Positions 9,215-17,490 of a stretch of 64,000 nt of DNA are shown piece by piece. The translations under genes and the position numbers were made by a program. The notes below the pieces were generated by a model. The model was given only the letters and a program-made list of their open reading frames with translations. It made no database searches and had not been told where the DNA came from. How positions within the stretch are numbered: the first letter of the stretch is position 1; every line of letters begins with the position of its first letter. This DNA is from Lacihabitans sp. CS3-21 (GTDB lineage Bacteria > Bacteroidota > Bacteroidia > Cytophagales > Spirosomataceae): the NCBI RefSeq assembly GCF_024343675.1, contig NZ_RJUD01000002.1:62001-126000 (forward strand), read 5' to 3'.

Positions 9215-9663
9215 AGTTTAAATGCTTTTTGAAATATTATACCAAAAAATAGAAATACTAAACCAATACCAGCTAAAATTAGAATTGGGAACCACGAATA
9301 TCCCATGCTGGCATTCTCAGGATCATCAGTGTTGTAATAAATGTCCACATATTCTCCCACTTTATATTGAGGCGGTCTGCTAAAAACCATGTGATAGTGT
9401 AGGTGAGTTTTTTGGTTTTTATCCAAAAACTCGACTACCGGTGCATAGCCTTGTCTGTAGGCACCGCCATCTAGTCTTATAACTACCCCTTTGGTTTTTG
9501 TGGCATTTTGAATAAAATAGTAGTTAAACCCACCAATACCAAGTCCAATTGCTATTAATAGGGTTCCAATCCAAGTAAAAACTTTCGGGAAATTCTTGTC
9601 CCAGAATCTGGGCTTTCTGTAAAGATCTTTTCTGAGTCTTGCTTTTAATTCTTCTTTGTCCAT
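9211..9663 (-). CDS. DUF3592 domain membrane protein
   Basis: A 150-residue inner-membrane protein. A charged N-terminus (residues 1-23) precedes a transmembrane helix at about 28-52; an extracytoplasmic beta domain follows (about 55-118), with the typical DUF3592 features of a TKGVVIRL start and a YKVGEYVDIYYNTDDPENA segment; a second helix lies at about 123-146. The family has no known activity. It starts 9 bp after the stop of the upstream secreted-protein gene and overlaps the downstream gene by 4 bp, so it belongs to one operon with both. Confidence 0.8.
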   Translation of the reverse strand: MDKEELKARLRKDLYRKPRFWDKNFPKVFTWIGTLLIAIGLGIGGFNYYFIQNATKTKGVVIRLDGGAYRQGYAPVVEFLDKNQKTHLHYHMVFSRPPQYKVGEYVDIYYNTDDPENASMGYSWFPILILAGIGLVFLFFGIIFQKAFKL

Positions 9664-9672
9664 GGTGTTATA

Positions 9673-10725
9673 TTATCGCCAAGAAGGCCTTTGGGTGTAA
9701 GTTACATAAGTATCGCCATCAATTACGATCATCGGGTCACCGTTTTTTGGATGATTTCGTTTTTCGAAAGATAAAATCTGGAATCCCTGAGATCTTGAAT
9801 TGACATGAATTTTATTTCCCACTACTTTCCATGTACCATTATCGGCACTTTGGCTACTCGATCCTCCGTAATATCCACCTCCATAGCCACTTATAGAGCC
9901 TTCTGCAGAGTAAGTATAGGTGCCATTGCTGTTTATGTTAATACATTTGCTACTCGAACTGCTCGCTTGCGTATTGCCCGAAGCTTTTATCCAACACCAT
10001 TTTCCCACAATACTTTGGTCAATTCCACCAGTAGCAGAATTATTACTGCCATTGTTATTGGATGTTGTATTGTTTGCGGTTTCGGTCTTGTAACCTTTGT
10101 GCCCTTTGGTCAACACTACGTTTATTCCTGCTCCGCTCAAAGAGAGAGATTCTCCCAAAAACATAAAGAAAAATGCGTTTGAACCGGTGTTATCGGTACT
10201 TACAAGTGTATTTCCGTTTACGGTGTACGTAAATGGATTTCCGTTATAAATTCCTTTTCCATTGGCTTTAAATTCTATGTCGGCACCTTCGGTAGTCCAT
10301 TTTCCTATCAGTTTTTCAGTTTTGTTTCCTTTTTCAGCTGTCGGGGCTTTTTCTGAAATCGAGGTTGAATTCAAGGCTTTTGAATTTGAATAAGAGCTGC
10401 CTTGTTTCGAAAAATTTATAGTGGCGTCTAAATCTCCACCCGAAAGTGTGAGGATGTTTCCAGATAATTTGTAACTGTAAGCTATGGTTTCTTCTTCAAA
10501 TTTGATACTCAATTTATTGCCTATGATGGTATAGCTAATGTTTTCATCTTCAAAAGCACCTTTTCCACTGTCATTGAGTTGCAGTTTCATGTCATAACCA
10601 AAGTCTTTGTTTACCCAAGTGCCAATGAGTCCTGGTTTTGTGCTGGGTATTTTAGAGCCAATTTGAGCAAAACTGACCATTGTAAATAATAGAAAGATGA
10701 TTGTTTTCATGATATTACTCTTCAT
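9673..10725 (-). CDS. Exported protein with three lipocalin-like segments
   Basis: About 350 residues. A signal peptide (MKTIIFLLFTMVSFAQ) begins at an in-frame ATG (10710), a likely alternative start; the longer start at 10725 overlaps the upstream gene by 11 bp. The mature protein shows three similar segments that each begin G-x-W (GTWVNKDFG near 35, GKWTTEGADIEF near 140, GKWCWIKASG near 240) and continue with short beta strands and N/G turns, like lipocalin-like or DUF5004-type domains. A Ser/Asn/Thr-rich linker (about 215-235) separates segments two and three. The function is unknown; such proteins are usually periplasmic or outer-membrane associated. Confidence 0.75.
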   Translation of the reverse strand: MKSNIMKTIIFLLFTMVSFAQIGSKIPSTKPGLIGTWVNKDFGYDMKLQLNDSGKGAFEDENISYTIIGNKLSIKFEEETIAYSYKLSGNILTLSGGDLDATINFSKQGSSYSNSKALNSTSISEKAPTAEKGNKTEKLIGKWTTEGADIEFKANGKGIYNGNPFTYTVNGNTLVSTDNTGSNAFFFMFLGESLSLSGAGINVVLTKGHKGYKTETANNTTSNNNGSNNSATGGIDQSIVGKWCWIKASGNTQASSSSSKCININSNGTYTYSAEGSISGYGGGYYGGSSSQSADNGTWKVVGNKIHVNSRSQGFQILSFEKRNHPKNGDPMIVIDGDTYVTYTQRPSWR

Positions 10726-12241
10726 AAGTGATAAGAATTTTAGCAGTTTTGTTTAATATACTTGACGAATTTCCTGGCTTGACTTTGAGTTCAATGTCGT
10801 TAGTGTTGTTTACCAAAAAATGAAATTCATAGCTTGGATTATTTGTAAATGCATGTGGAACATATTGATTTGGGGCATATTCAACCAGTACCTGAACCCC
10901 CAATATTTTGGCACCATTGAGACCATGTGGTACATAAGTAATATTATTTGGTTCGACATCGCTGCTTGCCGTTTGTATAGTTAGTTTTTTTATTTTTATG
11001 GCAGGAGCATCTGAACCGAGTTTTGTAAAGCCGTTTACCTCGAATTTTGTAGTGGGGTTACTGGTGCCTATGCCTACCCTCGAACTACCACTGACAAACA
11101 ACTCTGGTGTGCTGTTGTATGGGTTTGAATTTAGAATAATATTTTGTGTCTCCAGATTGTTCATCAGCATTTCGCCTTGCGTACTATACTCAAACATAAA
11201 TCCATCATTTCCATATAGGCTTGAAAAAGCATTACTGATTTTGAATTTTGTAGCTTGCCCAGCCGCTGTTTCATGTAAATGCAAGTTGGCACTTGGTAAA
11301 AATCCCAACAAACCTATGCCAACTTCGCCAGCCGGATAAACCGTCATATAACTACCAAAATTATTCGCTCCAAAATTCAGCGGTTTATTTTCTTTGTTTA
11401 GAATGTGAGCTTCTCCATTGGTATCTGAAATTAATGAAAGTCCGTCAGTCAAAGTGGTTCCTATGTTGCTGTTGTTTAGTAATATTTGGGAATGTCCAGC
11501 TGTTTGATATATGTGTAAATTGGTTAATGGGTTCTTTGTCCCAATGCCCACTTTTCCATGAAATCCGAGTTTAGCAGCATAAAAATCTCCCCAAATGAGC
11601 GGGTTTTCTGTGTCAGTATTTGAAATGTAAAGTTTATTGATTTTAGGGCCTGAAACGGAGCCTGCTTTATATCCAATAAATACGTTAGCTGAGTCATTAG
11701 TATTTGCAATTAACCCTGGATGCATTCCAGCTTGGGTGCCAACTACAGTGTTTTTGTTTCCATAATAGCCAAGAGTTAAAGCATTGCTACCTATAGCCAC
11801 ATTTTCGTTCCCCAATAATTCAAATCCTGCACCATAACCGACAGTCGTATTGGAATTTGAATTGGTACCTAAAACCAAAGTTTGGTTACCCACAGCGGTG
11901 TTCCAGTTGCCTCTATGGTTTAAATGCAAACTTCTATAACCCAAAGCCACGTTATTCATTCCTGACACAGAGTTTGCTGGAGCGTTTACTGTATTATTTT
12001 TTAGAGCCTCAAAACCAATGGCCAAGTTCCCTGTTCCAACTAAATTACTCGGTTGGTTCGATTTCAGTGCATCAGTACCAATTGAGATGTTGTCATCAGC
12101 AATGTCGAGGTTGCCTTTTTTTACATCTATTCCTTGTGGTGTTAATGTGATACTAGTTAGGTTGTTATCGACTTTCCGAACCTGAGCAAAAACGGAGTAC
12201 TGAAACGTTAGAAAAATAAATGGGAAAAATATTTTTTTCAT
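10715..12241 (-). CDS. Exported fibre-like protein with YadA-head-type repeats
   Basis: About 508 residues from the ATG at 12241, which places a signal peptide (MKKIFFPFIFLTFQYSVFAQ) at the N-terminus; the longer open frame upstream would bury it. After a short region come repeats of about 14-20 residues with the pattern N-x-A-[IV]-G-x-x-A-L (NISIGTDAL, NLAIGFEAL, NVALGYRSL, NTAVGNQTL, NTTVGYGAG, NVAIGSNAL, NTVVGTQAG), like the trimeric left-handed beta-roll of YadA heads. The middle has GVGIGT-type segments seen in Bacteroidota tail-fibre-domain proteins, and the C-terminus is a small beta domain. A surface adhesin or fibre is likely. It heads the exported-protein run. Confidence 0.8.
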   Translation of the reverse strand: MKKIFFPFIFLTFQYSVFAQVRKVDNNLTSITLTPQGIDVKKGNLDIADDNISIGTDALKSNQPSNLVGTGNLAIGFEALKNNTVNAPANSVSGMNNVALGYRSLHLNHRGNWNTAVGNQTLVLGTNSNSNTTVGYGAGFELLGNENVAIGSNALTLGYYGNKNTVVGTQAGMHPGLIANTNDSANVFIGYKAGSVSGPKINKLYISNTDTENPLIWGDFYAAKLGFHGKVGIGTKNPLTNLHIYQTAGHSQILLNNSNIGTTLTDGLSLISDTNGEAHILNKENKPLNFGANNFGSYMTVYPAGEVGIGLLGFLPSANLHLHETAAGQATKFKISNAFSSLYGNDGFMFEYSTQGEMLMNNLETQNIILNSNPYNSTPELFVSGSSRVGIGTSNPTTKFEVNGFTKLGSDAPAIKIKKLTIQTASSDVEPNNITYVPHGLNGAKILGVQVLVEYAPNQYVPHAFTNNPSYEFHFLVNNTNDIELKVKPGNSSSILNKTAKILITYEE

Positions 12242-12252
12242 GCTTATTAAAT

Positions 12253-12606
12253 TTAAATTCTGTATCCTAAAAATTTGCCCATAAAAGCCCAAAATCTCAG
12301 CTTCCAATGTGGTGGTTTTTTAATTTTATCGAGATGATTGGAAAAGAAAAGGGCAGTTATAAATTTAGCCTCCAAACTACCTGGTTCTTTTATGTTTTTG
12401 AGTTTTAGATACCATCCATATTCCTCCAAAAAAACCTTTATTTCAAAATCTTCGCCCACCAACTCCACGCCTTGCCGTTTTATAAAATCTTCGATGAATT
12501 GCATGAGCTGATGATTTGAATCTGAAAAATTTCGATTAAATTGTGAAGCAAAAGAACCTTCAAAAAGCTCTTTTGTCAATACCTCAAATGAGGTATTTTT
12601 GCCCAA
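12253..12606 (-). CDS. Hypothetical cytoplasmic protein
   Basis: 117 codons from a TTG at 12606; an upstream in-frame stop forbids a longer frame, and a start further in (TTG near residue 10, or the ATG at MQFIEDF) is possible. The sequence is acidic in the middle and basic at the end, with no signal peptide. It ends in an amphipathic segment (LRFWAFMGKFLGYRI). I do not recognise a family. It stops 11 bp before the fibre-protein gene, so it is probably the first gene of that operon. Its first codons overlap the divergent promoter of the 7TM sensor gene (22 bp between the start codons), so expression of the two may be linked. Confidence 0.55.
   Translation of the reverse strand: MGKNTSFEVLTKELFEGSFASQFNRNFSDSNHQLMQFIEDFIKRQGVELVGEDFEIKVFLEEYGWYLKLKNIKEPGSLEAKFITALFFSNHLDKIKKPPHWKLRFWAFMGKFLGYRI
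12572..12601 (+). promoter_or_regulatory. Promoter with embedded inverted-repeat operator for the 7TM-LuxR gene
   Basis: TTTG at 12572-12575 (-33) and TATTTTTG at 12594-12601 (-7, exact TAnnTTTG) are 18 nt apart. Between and across them lies a perfect inverted repeat, AATACCTCA (12578-12586), AA, TGAGGTATT (12589-12597). A dimer bound there would cover the spacer and the -7 box. The start codon of the LuxR-type sensor is 28 nt further on, so autoregulation is a natural guess. Confidence 0.6.
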
Positions 12607-12628
12607 AAAGTCTCAATATTAGCCCTAG

Positions 12629-14095
12629 ATGAAGTTTTTAAGCTATATTTTGATGGTTTGCTTGCTTTTTTTGTCGTCAATTACTGATGCACAAAAGGTA
12701 TTCGAATTACAGGATTTTAGCGGCAAATTGAAATACACTGGCGAGATAGCTTATTGGGTAGATACTACTTTCAAACTAAATTCTGCTCAAATAGACAGAC
12801 TCTCTAATCTTCCAATTTCTGAAAAAGTGATTCCAGACTTGGGTTGGGGAAAGTTTAGGGGTTGGATAAAATTAAGTGTAAAATCAGATAAAAACCAACG
12901 GGTTTTTCTGCAAATCCACAATCCTGTTTTTGATGAAATCGATTTCTATTTTTATAAAAATGGACAATTGATTTCAAGCCTTGAAAACATCAGTAAAGGC
13001 ACAATTTTCAGACCCCATTCTTTTAGGCTTTTAACAGTTCCTTTAGTTTTAGGAAAGGATAGTGTCTATCAAATTTATGTGTCTGGCATCTCAAAGTTTA
13101 ACCCTGTAAAATTTCCCATTAGGTTTCTAGATCAAAATGGTTTGGATGAGTTTCGCGAGTCCGAGAACCTTTATAATGGCCTTATGTTAGGTTTTATGGC
13201 TATTTTGATAATTCTTAATATATTGATTTTTGCTTTTTTCAAAGTCCGAATATTTCTCGTTTTTTCTTTGTCCAATATTTCGTTTGTATTTTTGTATTTA
13301 TACCTAGAGGGCTATCTTTTCGCACAGGAATATTCCGCATTCTTTTTCGAAAACTCATACTTCAACTTTCAATATCTTATTTACTACAGTTTTCAGTTTT
13401 TCAATTTTTATTTTGTTTGGTCTATCTATAGACTTTATTTTTTGAATAAACCTGTTTGGACAGTGACCTACAATGTCCTCATTTCATTGTGTTTAATACA
13501 AGGTTTTTTGATGTTTTTTTTACCACTTTGGGAAGTATATCTTACTCATAATCAGATTTTAGGTATTGGTTTGTTTACTCGTTTAGGAGCTTTGTTTCTT
13601 AATATATTCATGCTGGCTTTGATTATAAAAACTTGGCGTGAAAAACCTTTTTCTGCTTGGATGCTCATCGCCATTTTACCGGGTTGGTTTAGTTATGCTG
13701 TACCAAGATTTGCAGCAGTTTTTATGCACGAATTTTGGGTAACTTTGCCGTTTTTGTATTCTTTAAGTTCTATCTGGAATGTACTTTTTATTACTGTAGG
13801 CTTGTTTTTAGAGCTTTCTAAAAACTATAAATCAATAACAGAACAAGAAACCGAAGTCCAATTTGAAGTTTTGAAAGAACCGATTCAGCAGACAAAACCT
13901 TTGAATGTTTCACATCTGTCTAAACGCGAAATCGAGATTCTTCAAGCTTTTGCCAACGGTTTTTCGTACCAAGAGATTTCGGATGCCATGTTTATAAGCC
14001 CACATACGGTGCGTACACACCTCAAAAATATCTATAATAAGCTAGAAATCAACTCCAAAGCAGAGGCTATTCGTTGGGTCATAGAACATCAGTAG
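12629..14095 (+). CDS. 7TMR-DISM membrane sensor fused to a LuxR-type DNA-binding domain
   Basis: 488 residues. Residues 1-21 are a signal peptide; about 23-165 form an extracytoplasmic 7TMR-DISMED2-type beta domain (GWGKFRGWIKLSVKS ... VFLQIHNPVFDEIDFYF); about 183-395 contain seven hydrophobic helices of the 7TMR-DISM family; a short linker leads to a C-terminal GerE/LuxR helix-turn-helix at 430-488 (LSKREIEIL ... HTVRTHLKNIYNKL). The usual kinase or cyclase output is absent, so this is a one-component membrane-anchored transcription factor, probably sensing a carbohydrate or similar small ligand. Its promoter carries a perfect inverted repeat. The Kir channel gene follows on the same strand after 87 bp and may be co-transcribed. 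Confidence 0.9.
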   Translation: MKFLSYILMVCLLFLSSITDAQKVFELQDFSGKLKYTGEIAYWVDTTFKLNSAQIDRLSNLPISEKVIPDLGWGKFRGWIKLSVKSDKNQRVFLQIHNPVFDEIDFYFYKNGQLISSLENISKGTIFRPHSFRLLTVPLVLGKDSVYQIYVSGISKFNPVKFPIRFLDQNGLDEFRESENLYNGLMLGFMAILIILNILIFAFFKVRIFLVFSLSNISFVFLYLYLEGYLFAQEYSAFFFENSYFNFQYLIYYSFQFFNFYFVWSIYRLYFLNKPVWTVTYNVLISLCLIQGFLMFFLPLWEVYLTHNQILGIGLFTRLGALFLNIFMLALIIKTWREKPFSAWMLIAILPGWFSYAVPRFAAVFMHEFWVTLPFLYSLSSIWNVLFITVGLFLELSKNYKSITEQETEVQFEVLKEPIQQTKPLNVSHLSKREIEILQAFANGFSYQEISDAMFISPHTVRTHLKNIYNKLEINSKAEAIRWVIEHQ

Positions 14096-14182
14096 CGTTT
14101 TCAAACTTTATTTGCTTCTTGTTTGTTGGTTTGAAAAAGGCATCAATTCAAAATATTCTTTGCCTAATTCCCTTTTGTATTT

Positions 14183-15136
14183 ATGAAAAAAATAGACTTA
14201 GTAGAAAAAGAGAAACAAAGAGAAGATACTGGTTTTGGTACGATAGCCACCTCCACTTCTGCCAGATTGGTCAACAACGAAGGCAATTTTAATGTCAAGA
14301 AAATAGGGCAATCTTTTGAAGCTAGGGTGAATCTTTATCATAAATTGATCACCATGTCCTGGGCCAAGTTTGCGATCTTTTCACTTGGATTTTATCTCAC
14401 CGTAAACCTTACTTTTGGAATAATATACTACATAATTGGTATTGAAAATTTGATGGGCATCGACAAAAATCATGGTTTGTCAGAATTTTGGGAAGCGTAC
14501 TTTTTTTCTAGTCAAACGCTTACCACCGTGGGTTATGGGAGAGTAAGTCCTGTAGGTTATATCACCAATATCACGGCGTCGGTGGAAGCATTTATTGGTT
14601 TATTGTCGTTCTCAATTATGACGGGTTTGCTTTATGGACGGTTTTCAAGGCCGGTTCCAAGAATCCTTTATTCTGAAAAAGCTTTGATAGCTCCCTACCT
14701 GGATATTAATGGTTTGATGATTAGAATCGCCAACGAAAAAAGCAACCAACTGATCAATGTAGAAGTTAGTTTGACTTTTTCAAGAAACGAACTAAAAGAT
14801 GGTTTGGTAAAAAGGGCCTATTATAACTTGCCACTAGAGAGAAGTAAAGTCAAGTTTTTTGCTATGTCATGGACTTTGGTACATCCTATTAATGATGCAA
14901 GTGTGCTTTATGGTGAAACATTGGCCTCTTTAGCCGCCTCAGACGCTGAGATTTTATTGGCATTTGAAGCTACCAACGATACTTTTGCCGATCCAATTTA
15001 TAGTCGTAGGTCTTATTTGTACAACGAAATAGAAGTGGGCAAAAAATTCTTACCCATGACAGTTCCTCAAGAGGATTATTACCTTTTAGACCTCAATAAA
15101 CTTTCAGATACGATAGATGCAAAGCTAAACGCTTGA
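14183..15136 (+). CDS. Inward-rectifier potassium channel, KirBac type
   Basis: 317 residues. A basic N-terminal region precedes TM1 (about 62-86), a pore helix with the selectivity filter TVGYGR at 115-120, TM2 (about 126-153, ending GRFSRP) and a cytoplasmic immunoglobulin-like Kir domain (about 158-317). The segment FWEAYFFSSQTLTTVGYG is close to known KirBac proteins. Such channels pass K+ and are gated by the cytoplasmic domain, lipids or pH. It ends exactly where the convergent DinB-family gene ends: the two stop codons abut with no spacer, so antisense overlap of the transcripts is expected. Confidence 0.92.
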   Translation: MKKIDLVEKEKQREDTGFGTIATSTSARLVNNEGNFNVKKIGQSFEARVNLYHKLITMSWAKFAIFSLGFYLTVNLTFGIIYYIIGIENLMGIDKNHGLSEFWEAYFFSSQTLTTVGYGRVSPVGYITNITASVEAFIGLLSFSIMTGLLYGRFSRPVPRILYSEKALIAPYLDINGLMIRIANEKSNQLINVEVSLTFSRNELKDGLVKRAYYNLPLERSKVKFFAMSWTLVHPINDASVLYGETLASLAASDAEILLAFEATNDTFADPIYSRRSYLYNEIEVGKKFLPMTVPQEDYYLLDLNKLSDTIDAKLNA

Positions 15137-15625
15137 TTACTTTTCTCCAACTCTAAATACCCATTCAGGTGCATCGTTGGTGTTTTGGCGGAGTAGCAAA
15201 TTGAGTTGTGCGGCGTGATGTTGCACATGTCTGAGGTTATAAATCAGAATTTCGAAGATGGAGTAATTCATGCTGCCAGACTCATTTATCCATCTGTTTT
15301 GGAGTTTTTCGGGGTTCATATCTTGAAACAAATCTTGGCTTTTCTGTTTGCAATGACTTAGATATGCCAGTATTTCTGGTTTAGTATAAACTCTTTCTGG
15401 CATTCGGTCTTCAAACTCCGAAAAATTAAACGGTGTAGGAGGTACAAAATCTTTGGGCCGAGAACTCAGATAATAATCCAAGAAAAAAATACAGTGGAAA
15501 GCACTATACCAAAATCTTTCTTCGGTATTCCAAAATTCATGAGGGCAAATTGAAATCGCATTTTCGAGCATCTCAACGCTCGCTCCAAACTGATTCCAAA
15601 GATCTGCTTCAAAAGTGCTTTCCAT
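15137..15625 (-). CDS. DinB-family / damage-inducible four-helix protein
   Basis: 162 residues, all-alpha. Histidines in AFHCIFFLDYYL (about 44) and HVQHHAAQLN (about 133-138) are placed like the metal-binding triad of the DinB/YfiT-like putative metalloenzyme fold. The family includes thiol-dependent transferases such as bacillithiol and mycothiol S-transferases, but most members have no known substrate. Start: ATG at 15625. It is a single gene, tail to tail with the Kir channel. No role in DNA damage should be assumed from the family name. Confidence 0.8.
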   Translation of the reverse strand: MESTFEADLWNQFGASVEMLENAISICPHEFWNTEERFWYSAFHCIFFLDYYLSSRPKDFVPPTPFNFSEFEDRMPERVYTKPEILAYLSHCKQKSQDLFQDMNPEKLQNRWINESGSMNYSIFEILIYNLRHVQHHAAQLNLLLRQNTNDAPEWVFRVGEK

Positions 15626-16138
15626 ATAGTTTCATTTTGGTTTAAATGTATTTTAAATTTCGAATAATATCTAAAACTTGAATAGAAAAATAAGTAATGA
15701 AAAATTATGCTTAAATAAAGTATAACCACAATCGACATCGCTCAGTGTTCTTTGGAGAACTGACTCTTCGTCTCCACTCAGTGTTTATTAATGAATCCCT
15801 AAACTTACTAAGGGCATCAGTTAACCAATAACCAGCCTTCCATTAACCTTTTCAGAAGCCGCTGCTATCTCATCTGAATCATAAATTGCAAGTTGTTTTT
15901 AGAAGAAATAAGGTGTAAAGTGGCATAATCGAAGAAAGGGAAATACCAAAAAGCTTTGACTATCCTATTTCGCTCCTGAAGGCTTCATGTGACAACTTCT
16001 GTCCTCCTTTGAATTCTATAGAGAATAACAAATATAGGGAAATGAATTTTGAAGAATTTGGGTGATTTCCAAGTTACTTTTTAAATAAACCGCTAATGTG
16101 TTCTGTAACTATTAACTAATTTCTATAAATTATTAATG
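15626..16138. other. Intergenic region of 513 bp with decayed repeat-like sequence
   Basis: No credible gene. At about 15735-15835 the sequence resembles, in weaker form, the dispersed repeat at 27034-27178: a TTCGTCTCCACTCAGTG-like block followed within about 60 bp by CCAATAACCAG. Around 15940-16020 another AT-poor stretch could be a remnant of an element, but I cannot name it. No convincing terminator is seen after the dihydroorotase gene. Confidence 0.4.
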
Positions 16139-17485
16139 TCATCTATTTTTTGAAAATCTGAGCCTCATGCCATGTTTGTTTTCGTTAAAATTGCCATTGT
16201 CGAAAATCATATTGCCATTCACAAAAGTTTTTAATATTCTAGATTTAAAGGTTTGATTTTCGAATGGCGACCAACCACATTTGTACAATATGTTCTGAGG
16301 ACTAACACGCCACTTATTGTTTAAATCTATTAAAACCAAGTCGGCATAATAGCCTTCTCGAATATATCCTCTATCCTTGATTCTATATATTTCGGCAACA
16401 TTATGACTTGTTTTTTCAACAATTTTTTCTAAGCTGATTTTTTCTTGATGATAAAGCTCTAACAAAGCAGGTAAAGCATGCTGTACTAAAGGTCCGCCAG
16501 ACATAGCCTTGAAGTAATTCCCGCTTTTTTCTTCCTTGGTATGAGGGGCGTGGTCGGTTGCAATAATGTCTATGTGATTTTCAATCAAGGCCTTCAAGAG
16601 CCCATCTTTATCGCCTTGGCTCTTGATAGATGGGTTCCATTTTATATTTGCTCCTAGCAATTCATAGTCTTTTTCTGTAAACCACAAATGATGTACGCAA
16701 GCCTCAGCGGTAATGCGTTTATCCCTTAAAGGGGTTTTATTGTCAAACAATGTGGCTTCTGAAGCTGTGGAAATATGGAATAAATGTAGGCGATTGTTAT
16801 GCTTTTTTGCTAATTCTAAAACACGTTTAGTAGCAGTAAGACAGGCTTCTTCGCTTCTTATTTTAGGATGTAAATCCATAGGGATATTATCACCATAAAT
16901 TGCACGATATTTAAGGGTATTGTTTCTTATTATGCTATCGTCTTCACTATGCAGGGCTACCAAGGTGTCCGTTTTGGAAAAAAGTAAATCTAAATAGTCT
17001 GGGTAGTTGGCTAAAATACCTTTGTCGTTACTAAAGTACAAGCCATCGTCTGTGATTCCACAAACATTTTCATTATCCGTTTTTAAAGCCTCTTCTAAAT
17101 TGTCTTGATTTATTCCCATAAAAAAGGAATAATTAGCAAGAGAGTTTTTGGATGCTAAAGCATATTTTTCTTCTAACAATTGTTGGGTTAAGGTATTCGG
17201 AAATGTGTTAGGCATATCCATAAAAGATGTGATACCGCCCGCCATTGCTGCCCGAGATTCGGAATAAATCGTAGCCTTATGTGTTAGCCCAGGATCTCGA
17301 AAATGCACTTGGTCGTCAATAAGGCCCGGGAGCAAAAAAAGACCTTCCGCATCAATGATTTCAGCTTGATTATCAGAAATTTGTATAGCAATTTTTTCTA
17401 GTCTTTCACCAACTATTAATACATCGCAAGTTTTGATTGTTCCTTCATTAACAACCTCTGCATTCTTTATTATTTTCTTTTTCAT
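16139..17485 (-). CDS. pyrC: Dihydroorotase
   Basis: 448 residues, amidohydrolase TIM barrel. It catalyses cyclisation of carbamoyl aspartate to dihydroorotate in pyrimidine synthesis. Diagnostic segments are LIDDQVHFRDPGLTHK (57-70), SRAAMAGGITSFMDMPNT (78-94), LHLFHIS (233-239) and the catalytic Asp311 in IATDHAPHTKEEK. The first His of the usual H-x-H metal motif is Gln59 here; I recall the same DDQVHF form in other Bacteroidota dihydroorotases, so it is probably a lineage trait and not a sign of inactivity. The gene lies 5 bp after the DUF6671 gene and is probably co-transcribed with it. Confidence 0.93.
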   Translation of the reverse strand: MKKKIIKNAEVVNEGTIKTCDVLIVGERLEKIAIQISDNQAEIIDAEGLFLLPGLIDDQVHFRDPGLTHKATIYSESRAAMAGGITSFMDMPNTFPNTLTQQLLEEKYALASKNSLANYSFFMGINQDNLEEALKTDNENVCGITDDGLYFSNDKGILANYPDYLDLLFSKTDTLVALHSEDDSIIRNNTLKYRAIYGDNIPMDLHPKIRSEEACLTATKRVLELAKKHNNRLHLFHISTASEATLFDNKTPLRDKRITAEACVHHLWFTEKDYELLGANIKWNPSIKSQGDKDGLLKALIENHIDIIATDHAPHTKEEKSGNYFKAMSGGPLVQHALPALLELYHQEKISLEKIVEKTSHNVAEIYRIKDRGYIREGYYADLVLIDLNNKWRVSPQNILYKCGWSPFENQTFKSRILKTFVNGNMIFDNGNFNENKHGMRLRFSKNR

Positions 17486-17490
17486 AGGTT

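Noticed and set aside
15466-15738. Minus-strand frame of 90 codons starting in the spacer
   Set aside because: It overlaps the DinB-family gene in another frame and starts in AT-rich non-coding sequence.
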